Source of the DNA: Tipula vernalis
Taxonomy: Eukaryota; Arthropoda; Insecta; Diptera; Tipulidae
Length of the DNA stretch: 64,000 nt
Assembly (NCBI GenBank): GCA_958295665.1
Contig: OY282560.1
Coordinates: 269,243,315 to 269,307,314 of the forward strand
Reading direction: 5' to 3'
The position numbers and the translations under genes were made by a program. Positions 12,331 through 21,895 of this stretch are shown one piece after another. Under the pieces are notes generated by a model that worked only from the letters and a program-made list of their open reading frames with translations, did no database searches and was not told the origin of the DNA. Each line of letters opens with the position of its first letter. Positions within the stretch are counted from its first letter, which is position 1.

Positions 12331-15300
12331 CTAAATCATCTGTTCCGGCGATGGTGGTAATCTGCCCAACAATTGGTCCATGTTGGCTTGTTTGTGCCGA
12401 AAACAAGTTATACATTTTTTAATTACTTGTCTCACGGCGCACCTACCGCCACGGATCCAATACTTATTACTCAGGAGTGCTAGCGTCAATTGTTTGCCGC
12501 CATGCAACGTCATGTTGTGGGCCTCCTCGATGATCCTTTGTGTGATTATGTTGTTTTTGCTTACAATTATGGGTTATTTGCTGTCGATGGACAGGTTTGA
12601 GTTTTGCAAACGCCCCATTACGCGTAATAGGGTTTAGTGATGATAGTTTACTACTCTTGTGTAATTTCTTAGATTTTTTTATGTATGCAATATCTTGGCA
12701 GAAATCTTGCTCTTGGCTTAATTTTAAAATTAATGCTTCCGCTCGCTGCAGTTCTTGCCCTGTTAGCGAACCTTTGTTGATATTTTTATGCCTGCTGTTG
12801 TCGATAAATCGCAAACAATATGCGGCTATGCGCCTTATTTTGTTGTACGCTGAGACCTTGTTAAATACTTCTGAGGGAGAGTGTATTTCCTTTAAAACGG
12901 TCACTAGCGCTACTTTCTCTTCCAGCTCTGGTTGCACCTGCTGCTGTACTTCTGGTAGGTTGTCTTCCGAATTGTGGGCCAGGGTTATCTCTCATTGCGA
13001 TATGGGTTTTCCCAGTAACTCTGGTCCGTACCACCATAATTTGTTGTTGATGAGTTCATTAGGTGTTATGCTATGTGAAGCAATATCCGGGTTGTTTGAG
13101 CTTTCACGTGTTACCATGTCGTTGACGGTAATGTTTTCTTGATGGTTGATATTCTATTTGCAACGAATGTTTTAAACCGGCTTGGGTCGCTCTTGATCCA
13201 GCAAAGTGTGTTAGTAGAATCGAACTTTGCTTATAATACAGCTGCATTTAGTTCGAGGCGCGGGATTGATATCTTTGTTTTGATTGGAGCAACTCGTGTT
13301 TTGGATATTAGCAGCTGAGTTGTTACTTCGCCGGAGGCGTTTATAGTGCGGCAATAGACAGACGCAGCGTAAGCGTATTCTGAGGCATCAGCAAATTCGT
13401 GCAGTTCCTTTCATCTTATTGTTCTTGGGTTCACCCATCTCGGTATTCTTGTATTTAGAATTTCACTTAGTTCATCTTTGTAATTTAGCCATTTATTATG
13501 TATCTTCTCTAGTAATTGTTCATCCCAGTTTATTCCGGTTATCCATACTTCCTGAATCATAAATTTTGGCCATGATTGTTATTAGTGACAGCCATCCTAC
13601 AGGGTCGAATAACTTTGATGACTCAGATAGCATTGAGGGTTTTGTGGGGGTTGTGTAAAATTCCCAGAGTTTTAATGCAAACGTTTAGTTTGATTTAAAT
13701 GTTACCGTCGGCTCGTTGCTCTTGGGGGATTTGACTTGTTTTTTTCGGGCGTGTTGGATGCCCATTTTCTTAACTGAAATCCACCTTGGGCTGTGAGCTC
13801 TCTTAGTTCGTGTAGCGCTCGACACTGTCTGCCCCTGTGAGCAGGTCATCTACGTAGAAGTCTGTCATAATAATGTTAGTTGTTGTGGGATGTGTATTGG
13901 CTCCTTCCTGGGCTAGTTGTAATAAAGCTGCCTACGGTAGTTCCATATATTACGGTGTTTAATCTATAAGCTTTTATTGGCTGGCCAGGATTACTTCTCC
14001 ATAATATTCATTGGTAGTCTCGGTCTTTTTCATTAATCCATACTTGGCGATACATTTTTTCAATGTCGGCAGTCACCACAACTTTATGTTTTCGCCAATA
14101 AAATAATATATCGGCCAGCTCTTCCTGTAGTTTGGGACCGGTCATCATGATGTCATTTAGGGATAGTCCACTTGTTGTTTTGGAGGATGCATCAAACACT
14201 ACTCGGAGCTTGTGTTTGTTTGTTTGTTTGTTTCTTTTTGATTCATTTTTTACCGTCCTACTTTCCGCCTGTAGTAGCCAAATCGAGGACGGGCGGCTAC
14301 AGATCCGTCTTTGACAACCACCTGCACATTGCATTGCTTCTTGCCAACCTGTAGTGCTGACATGAAAGGTGGGTCGGCCCATTGATTCTGCACTCTCAAC
14401 AGGGCGTCATAGATGTGTTCATCTTCATCACCGATCGTAATCAGATGATGAAAAATCCCTTTTGCATCCCGCCCCTATAGGGATTCGAACCCGGTACCTC
14501 CCGATCCAACCGCCGCAGCTTTAACCACTGCGCCGTTTGCTCGGTACATACTCGGAGCTTGGTTGTTGTGCTGTCTTCTGTCATGATGAGGTATGTAATA
14601 TATGTTTTCAGCTAGTTCGTCTTTCTGTTTTTCCTGGATCAACTCCATGTGGTTTAACTCGATGTACTCCTGCATAAATTTATGATAAACCTGTTTGTAT
14701 GCGAAATCTTTCATAAATCTTCTTTCGATTTGTAATAACCTTGCGACGCCCTTTCTCCTTGATTCTCCCAATGTACCGTGGTTACCCTTGTATGGAATTT
14801 GTACTATATATCGCTTATCATGATATCGTTCTACTGTTTTCTGAAACAGCTCCTCAACCTTATCCTCTTCCTCAGTGTGACTTCGTTGCTCAGCAATGTT
14901 ATCGTTTTCCACGAACAATCTCAATTGTTATTCGATTGATTTGGTTGACACCATGGTTGTTCTGCTTTGCTTTTCTAAATTACCCATGCTTCCAATTATG
15001 ATACATCCGAACTCCCGTGTGCTGTGCCATGGGCTCCTGACATCCGTCTTTTATCATGTTGTTTTTTATTATCGATGGATAGTAGTCTGCCCCTAACACA
15101 ATGATTGATTGAGCTTGGTAGTAAGATGGACCTGCTAATTGTATATTCTGCAGATAGGTCCATTTAATGGTGTCGGCATTTGTCTCGGGTAGTTGTTGTG
15201 TGAATTTGTCGAATACTAAGGCTTCAACCTCTAATTGGAAGTCTTCCTCTAACCTTGAGGCTAGTTTTAGGTTTATTACACGCTTGCCCTTTTTTCCGCC

Positions 15301-15405
15301 TATGCCAGAAATGTTCACATGAACCTTTTTATTTTTGATGTTTAATAAGTTTGCCGCCTTTGCAGAGATTAATGTTGCCTGAATCTATTAGTGCCCTCAG
15401 TGTGG
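12331..15405 (-). pseudogene. BEL/Pao pol: protease, reverse transcriptase, integrase zinc segment
   Basis: Read from high to low coordinates on the minus strand. The protease has LRALIDSG near 15400 and a tail with GADYYPSIIKNN. The RT N-terminal part ends at YYIPHH near 14580. After the SINE, the RT core continues with LRVVFDASSK, GLSLND and ADIEKMYRQVW (14008-14210) and the catalytic YVDD (13845-13856). The thumb and RNase H region follows, with NELINNKLWWYGPELLG (about 13020-13080). The integrase zinc-binding segment has LHGGKQLTLALL and CITCFRH (12331-12510). The pieces lie in several frames with stops, so no protein can be made. The integrase catalytic core appears deleted. The BEL/Pao assignment rests on the RT and zinc-segment wording. 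Confidence 0.88.
14213..14548 (-). mobile_element. tRNA-derived SINE inserted in the BEL/Pao RT
   Basis: A 336-bp insertion bounded by a perfect 13-bp target duplication TACTCGGAGCTTG (14200-14212 and 14549-14561). On the minus strand its head is tRNA-like: a box-A-like GGCGCAGTGGTTAAAG followed by a perfect box B GGTTCGAATCC. The body ends in an (AAAC)n tail at the 14213 side. This is the usual SINE plan: RNA polymerase III promoter in the head, short simple tail, long TSD. Removing it rejoins the BEL RT codons. The partner LINE that mobilised it is not identifiable from this copy. Confidence 0.88.
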
Positions 15406-15592
15406 TGAATTTCCCATTTCCTGTTTCTGCTTTAATTATTGCAGTTGGTTACTAATACTGGGCCTTGCTGGTTGACCAGGAATGTTTGTGTCGTACTCTT
15501 AGTGGTTGTTGATACTGAGTTGTTTCCATGTAGAAGAGTATGGTGGGCTCCTTTGGCAAAACCAACCAACAACCACCATCAGGGAGCTCAAA

Positions 15593-15769
15593 ATGGATCA
15601 GCTGCTACGAAAACAACACGAGAAGAAGGAGCAGCTGATTCAGATGAACACAAATTACCACAAAATGGAGATAGCAGAAAAACAATAAGCTATCTCGAAA
15701 ACAGAATCGTTAAACTAAAAACACTATATAGCGAATACTTAACCATCGATGAGGCTATCCGAAAGATAG
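15593..15769 (+). pseudogene. BEL/Pao gag N-terminal fragment in inverted orientation
   Basis: The plus strand reads MDQLLRKQHEKKEQLIQ, then after a one-base shift TISYLENRIVKLKTLYSEYL. This resembles the gag N-terminus of BEL/Pao element 2 (29327-29686 minus, e.g. SKTNYNKN and TKEYLQKWLASIATIWEEFL). All other coding pieces of element 1 are on the minus strand, so this fragment is inverted relative to them although LTRs and primer site are in place. The similarity is modest and judged by eye. Confidence 0.5.
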
Positions 15770-15787
15770 ATCCGGCTCGAAGGACCA
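15770..15787 (-). other. Primer binding site, tRNA-Tyr type
   Basis: Directly next to the 5' LTR (in minus sense) lies TGGTCCTTCGAGCCGGAT. This is complementary to a tRNA 3' end ...CCGGCTCGAAGGACCA, the acceptor end of eukaryotic tRNA-Tyr. The same 14-base core is next to the LTR of BEL/Pao element 2. Confidence 0.8.
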
Positions 15788-16096
15788 TGTAAAGTTCTCG
15801 CCTCTGCTCAGAACTTGTATGTATATTTGATGATTATTAAGATTACCACTGGTGTGGTCTTAATAATCTTGAAAATGAAATAAAAACTTTTTATACAAAA
15901 TTTATTACATTATTCAAAGAAACAATAAAAGTATAACATCTAGAAAGCATTTAAAATTGGCTTTGCCGGAAAAACGGTGTTGTGTGACACAACACAAATA
16001 AAAAACAAATTATTTAATGCATAAATTTGTTATATGACCTGTTACTCACGATCACAAGACCTGTGATTCACGTTATTTAATGAATTGGTAACAACA
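15788..16096 (-). repeat. LTR (5' LTR in coding sense) of BEL/Pao element 1
   Basis: 309 bp, close in sequence to 11764-12085, with small indels. Both hairpins are kept, with one change in the loop of the second. Confidence 0.9.
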
Positions 16097-16101
16097 GATG
16101 C

Positions 16102-17150
16102 TTTATTTAAATCGGACCAACAAAATCAAAATAAAGAGTGGACCAAAAATTGGTATATCATAATGTGAGACAATTTATATTGTTTGAGGTGCCCATAGAA
16201 TCATTGGGTCTTTTGTTCTAGACATTTCAACGATATAAAAGCTGGATGTTTCACCGACATATTCCGTCATTCTTAAATGGTTCAAATTAAATAATTATTT
16301 GAAGGACATTTTTTATAACGAATCTTTTCAAGTGTAACTCGAATACTATTTCAAACCGACCAGAACTAACAAATAATAAAAAATAAATAAATAATTTTAA
16401 TATAAAAAATGAAATCTGAAAAAAATAAAACTAAACAATAAAAAATTAATATGTCCGAATCTCTTCCACGCAATCAAATACATAGTAGCAACACTGTGTA
16501 CATTGCTCAATAATGAAAAACCTTATTAAATACAATTGGTACAATCTACATTAAAACCCCCCTTAAACCATTAAACATTATAATATATGTGATCAATCAG
16601 CATCTGTTGATTGGTAAATTAATTATTATTATTTTTATTTTATTTTTACTACATTTTATTATTTTTATTATTTTTATATTATTTTGTTTTTGTTATGTTT
16701 TTGATTTTATTTTTATCTTTAATTTTTAGTTTCAATGTACTTCCTTAACATATGAAACGGTCCTCATGAGACGAAATATAATGTTTCTGTATTTTTTAAA
16801 AAGTTTTTTAATTTAATAATTTTTATTAAGACTATTAACAATAAAAATCTTTTTTCTTCATTGTTGGATTAGTGCAACTAACTGTCCTACTCATAATTAT
16901 TAATTACAAAATAAACCAACACTATAAAATAACAAATATAAAATTTAATATTTACATAATAATACATTTGATGTTTCTTAATACAAATAACTGTAAATTT
17001 CCGTTGACTAAAGTATTTTTTACAAATAATAAAAACCAAACTTCAAAAGTGAATAAATACAAAGGAGAATTAGTACAAACCAAAAATGGTTAGCGTAATT
17101 CTGCGCATCAACTAAAATATATACCTGTGCAAACAAGGTTGTGGATTTAA
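16102..17150. other. AT-rich non-coding stretch
   Basis: No gene or repeat pair recognised. The last part may be leader of the non-LTR remnant that follows. Confidence 0.5.
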
Positions 17151-18105
17151 AATGGAAAGTTTGAGACAAAACACAGCAAGGATACAGTTCAAGAAGACAG
17201 ATCCTACGAGGTGCACACATTGTACCAGGACTTATACGATCGATGTATTTACATTAAATTTAATACGGAGCAGAAATACCAAGATTTTATATTGAATAAA
17301 ACTTTATTGAACTTCACGTACACAAATGGAGTAACAACGGAGGGGACAGTAAAGGGAACAAGTGGAGTAATGCGGGTACGTTAGAATGTTTAACCTACCA
17401 CCAGAGATAAACGATAGAGCATTGAGTGATGCAATGCAACGATTTGGCAATGTATTGTCCACACGCCAAGAGAAATTTGGTGCCAACTCGCTGCTACCGG
17501 TATTTTCAGGAGTAAGAGGTGTATATATTGAAATTGAACGTGAAATTCCGCCAATTTATATACATTCAAAATATAAAAGCAAGCCTTTATTACGATGGTA
17601 TGAAAGAGAAGTGTGATAGATGCGGAGTTGAATCACATAAAAAACAAGATTGCCCGTCTACAACGAACGATTTGGCAATACAACAACAAGCACAACAATA
17701 ACAAACTACAAAAAATTCAAACACTACACAAATTACTAACACTCAAGTGATGAACAAGTGATGTAGCTAAAATAACACAGTTACATGAAGAGGCACAAAA
17801 CAAAATTGACTCTATTAAAAAACGTTAAACAACATTTAAATACAAGAAAACAGCAAACCGACTCATCGTGTATGGACACGGAAAGCGAAGATGTGGAGGA
17901 AAATATTCGCAAGCGCGGCCGACCAGCAAAGAAAACCAGATACACAAATACCAAAAATAGAATTGCGTTCACCGAACAATACAATATAGCAATGACGAGT
18001 TCAAATATAAAAAATAATACGTTTATTGAACCAATACCACCTTTAAAAAATGGGGGAGGGAACCGCATAATATTGTACAAGTTTTACGATTACAAAACAC
18101 AATAA
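17151..18105 (+). pseudogene. Non-LTR retrotransposon gag (ORF1) remnant
   Basis: Pieces in different frames give MFNLPPEINDRALSDAMQRF, then GVRGVYIEIEREIPP, then the CCHC-like knuckle CDRCGVESHKKQDCP. This is the usual wording of insect non-LTR gag proteins. A basic KRGRPAKK stretch follows in 17785-18105. A stop lies just before the MFNLPPE block and a frameshift before the knuckle, so the gene is dead. Its product would bind element RNA. It is followed by the matching endonuclease remnant. Confidence 0.8.
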
Positions 18106-18324
18106 AAAAAATAAAAATTCAATATTATACACACGTAATTGGACAACAACGCGCAGCATACAGCAACAAAATGCAACATTTATTACATTGAAGGATGCAA
18201 CAACAACATTTTTATGCAACAAAATTTATTTATTTAATTTATTTTTGTTAAATATTGTTAATGGATTCTCCCTGCACATATTTTAATTGGTATATATAAA
18301 TTGTTATTGGTGTGAATGTGAAAC

Positions 18325-19138
18325 ATGAGTGAAAGAATTATTGTTGGTCAGATAAACATATAAAGTTTTTACGCAAAAAAAAATGTTGGAAAATTATCTG
18401 GCCAAGAATAAAATAAATGTGATGCTTATAAGCGAAACGTGGGATAGAATGAAGAAGACGTTAAATGTGAGAGGGTTCAAATTTCTTTCCAAACCAAGAA
18501 ATGATGGTTAAGGTGGCGTGGAGATAATGTACGCCAGAAATATGACACGTCAAGAGGTTCAGTTAGCCGCTTTTAAGGTAATTGAAGCAATAGCCGGGTA
18601 TGTAATCCAGGTGCGTGATGAAGATGAAAGGAAAAAAGCCCTGAGTGACTTCAAAACATTGTTTGAATGGGTGAGAGACAAAAGTGACCTGATTGTATGT
18701 GGAGATATGAATGCGCATGCGAGAATGAGGGGTTGCTTTGACAATTGCGCAAAAGGGAAACAGTTGGCTGGCCTGATTCAAGACTCCGATATTGTGCTCT
18801 TGAATGATGGAAGGCCAACTACAATGGCGAATGTAGGAGGCACGGCCAGCGCAATAGATTTGTATATGACAACTATTGAGGTCAGCCGAGTCACTTGGAA
18901 TGTTGAAGAAGAGAATTTGGGTGGTAATCATTTCATGATCAAAATGATCATGAATGATAATCGAGTGTTTAGGAAAAAACGGAATTGGTATTTGAGTATT
19001 TGGACGTATGATAAACGTATGAATTTTAGGAAGCACATGAAAATGTTGGCAGATAACTGCAAGGAACTTGCACTCCGAGACAAGTTATTCAACTTTAAAG
19101 AAACAATTTTTTCCGGGGAAAACGGGACTCCTTCATAA
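18325..19138 (+). pseudogene. Non-LTR retrotransposon ORF2 remnant, AP-endonuclease domain
   Basis: After MSERIIVGQINI and a stop, the frame continues with INVMLISETWDR, then DLIVCGDMNAHARMRGC, LLNDGRPTT and SAIDLYM, then GGNHFMI. These are the ordered motifs of an apurinic-type endonuclease domain of Jockey/I-like elements (metal-binding E, the GDMNAH block, the Asp-containing SAIDLYM block and a SDH-like end reading GNH). Stops at the start and at 18510-18512 disrupt it. No RT follows; the element is truncated near 19138. Confidence 0.82.
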
Positions 19139-19539
19139 TTTCAAACTTCAAAGCCTTCTTCAGATAAATGATGTGTTCGACTTATCGTTTTATTTTTCGG
19201 TTGGTATGATATATAAAAGTCCTAAGAAGCAAACACAAGATAAAATAATTTTTGTACAAACTTATTTTTGAAGTTCTTCATAAACATTGGGTGTGTCCGA
19301 AATGTATATCTAACTGAAGTGTGTATTTTAAAAATGGAATGACGCAAAAGCAACTCACGTCTGAATTTTATTTGATCAAAGGTGCATTTCGCAAACTGCA
19401 TACGAAAACTGCACGTGCTGGTGGTTGGAAAATTGAACCGGTTCAAAATTGAAGTGGTTGATAAATTTTTTTGATTTCTAAGTAACCAATTATTTTACTA
19501 GAGAACTCAATCGCTTCGCTCATAGTTAATTTCTCACTT

Positions 19540-20834
19540 TTCTATATGTGGGTATTTCAATCATTAGAGTCACTATCACTGTCTAATTCTAAAAGAAACG
19601 GTAGGTTTCAAACTTCATTAATTATTTCTTGATAGGTGAGATTTGCATGAACTGGTTCATCACAATTAAGCCAATTGACAACATCTTCCCGAGTGAACGT
19701 ATTATTGTTGCGGGCAACACTAACAAAGTCGTCAATTGACTGTTCGGCTTCCAATGATTCGGAATTGCCTGCTTCTCCAGGTTTTTCCAGATCAGGCCAT
19801 ATATTGTAACAGCTTTTTGTAATATTGTAATACCAAAATAAATCTTTAATATTAAAAGCTTTTTCAAGATTAAGAATGATTTCGCTAATATCCATATTGG
19901 TAATTTTACGTATAATTTCTTTACTTTAATGACATTTTAATCTCCAAATCATCAGTGAAGTACAATTTGGCAGTTGATACATTACTTGTACTTTGTCTTT
20001 TTTTAGAGTATTTTCATCAAAATGGGCCGCGCAATTGTCTGGTAGTAAAATTATTTTAGAATTTCTCGGAGAACCAACATTTTCACGATGCCTACGAGCT
20101 TCTGGTACGAAGTGGTTTTCAAACTAATCGATGGTCATATCTCGTGGAAGCTGACGAATCCCTTTCAAGCCTCGTAGTTTGGCAATTTTGCCAATGGCAG
20201 AAGTTTGCATATTTGCAGACTAGGACTGTTCGATTTCTGCGGTTATTTTAAGTGTATTAATTTCTGCCCCCGACAGAGAATGACATTCACTCCCTGGGTA
20301 AGAACACACATCACCACTATGTAAGCCTTGTTCCTTGAACCATTCCCTACTTACCGTCCAAATTTCATGTCAATCGGCTTTTTCCGAAAGAATTCTCAGG
20401 TGATAACTTATTTTTATCGCCAAACACTGGATAATTATTGAAATAACTTGTGTGAAATATGTCGTAATTAAAAAATATGAATGTGAATGTGACTAATACA
20501 CCTAAAGGAATATATTTTTAAATATGTATCTGCGTATCAGCAAAACAAGCTGGCTTCCTAGAGAGAATTTCAGCATATTTTGAACTAACTCATAAACCCA
20601 GTTTGTCTGCTTTAATTTGATAGTATCTGTGTTATGTGTGTCGAGCACGGTTTGTTTAGTATAAACATTTGGTTTGATTTTGCCTAAATCCACTTTTGTA
20701 TAAGCAAATTAAAGGAAAAATGACAGAATATAAGAGAAAACTTTTTCCAGATGTTAGAGGTTTTCCAGATAAAAGAATTCCGGATAATGGATAAACAGGT
20801 TAATAGAATTACGGATAAAAGAGATTCCACTGTA
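19540..20834 (-). pseudogene. Jerky/Tigger (pogo-type) transposase remnant with right end
   Basis: On the minus strand, broken frames give ENHFVPEARRHRENVG, then KIILLPDNCAAHFDENTL, then QLPNCTSL. This is the DDE_1 pattern of jerky/Tigger proteins around the second catalytic Asp. The last part (19608-19895) is one frame with REDVVNWLNCDEPVHANLTY and ends EIINEV; an acidic DSDSDSND follows after a stop. The DNA at 20745-20832 has repeated GGATAA words and ends GAGATTCCACTG followed by TA, like a Tigger terminus and TA target. No matching left end found. Inactive. Confidence 0.78.
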
Positions 20835-21888
20835 TTTATAATATATGTATATAATTTCAAAAAATCTTAATATTTTTAGGGAACTCATAAATTTATTATA
20901 GCTCTTATATCTCGGGACAAGACATTTTTAGGAGCTTGAATCTCAGCGACTCGACTGCACAAAAAAATAACCGACGAGTTGGGATTACCAATATCTTTAA
21001 AGTAAGCAAAAGGGAAATGGCAAAATTATTTAGATAACAAATTTAGATCCATTTATGTCTTCAAGACACTGCATTACTACGCCAGTGCTTATATGTGCTA
21101 CACCAAATAAAAATGGGCACAATGTAATTATCAGTGATACCATAAATATTTCTAACGGGAAAAATGAAACCAGTAATGAGTCTGTAATATAATCGATCGA
21201 TTTATTGAACAATAATATTAATTCTGATTTATCAACGCCGAATAAAAACGCAAAAATAAACCAAACCTTCTGCTACGGATGAGTTGGCTCATGGTATGGG
21301 TGGGAACGAGTTATGAGCTAATGGAAAGATGGGTTATTGCATTCGACAAATATGTAGCTTTCAATATGACCCCTGTGGCAGCTATTTCCATAAAAATAAA
21401 AAAATGCATTTGATGTTTACATAACCCAATTTATTAATATCAGCTGTGAGCTGTGACTATCAAAATGATTAAATTGGGTTCAAATTTATGTTGTTCACTT
21501 CAAATCGTCTGCATCCACCATCCGATATGCTGCACTCTATCATTATTTAATCTGAAATTAAAGATTTAGTTAAATATGTATAAATATTGTATTTTATGTT
21601 TAATATTTCTCTTTATTGAATTTATTATTTCCCATTTGTAAATAAAATTGTAGGTGAATCCTAATATTTATATTAATTTTGTTATGCAGTTTCGAAAATG
21701 AAGATTGCCGCGACACCTCTGTGAATTGTATATCAATTAACTTTTTCGAAGGTGTATCCCTTCCATATTTTATTTAATTATAAAATAAAAATTGTTTTTG
21801 ACATTACTTCTGTGACCACCATTGCGAAACAAGCAAAAGAAAAATTGAGTTACAATTAAAAGCAATCAACAATATCAACAATTTTAGT
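20835..21888. other. AT-rich non-coding stretch
   Basis: No gene, pair of repeats or transposon end seen apart from the TSD of the next element at 21889-21895. Confidence 0.5.
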
Positions 21889-21895
21889 GCTGTAC

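Larger units (their letters stand above)
11764..16096 (-). mobile_element. BEL/Pao LTR retrotransposon 1, decayed, minus orientation
   Basis: Two LTRs (11764-12085 and 15788-16096) start TG and end CA. They are flanked by a perfect 5-bp target duplication GATGC (11759-11763 and 16097-16101). The internal 3.7 kb has a tRNA-Tyr-type primer site, protease, RT with YVDD and an integrase zinc-binding segment in frame-shifted minus-strand pieces. The order on the minus strand is protease, RT, RNase H, integrase, as in BEL/Pao. The gag gene is mostly gone and a gag fragment is inverted. A SINE has inserted in the RT. Not autonomous. Confidence 0.9.

Noticed and set aside
12380..13142. Plus-strand frames in 12.4-13.1 kb
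   Set aside because: They are the complement of BEL/Pao integrase and RNase H text on the minus strand.
14475..14548. tRNA-like sequence with a perfect box B
   Set aside because: No proper acceptor stem; it is the head of a SINE with TSDs and an (AAAC)n tail, not a tRNA gene.
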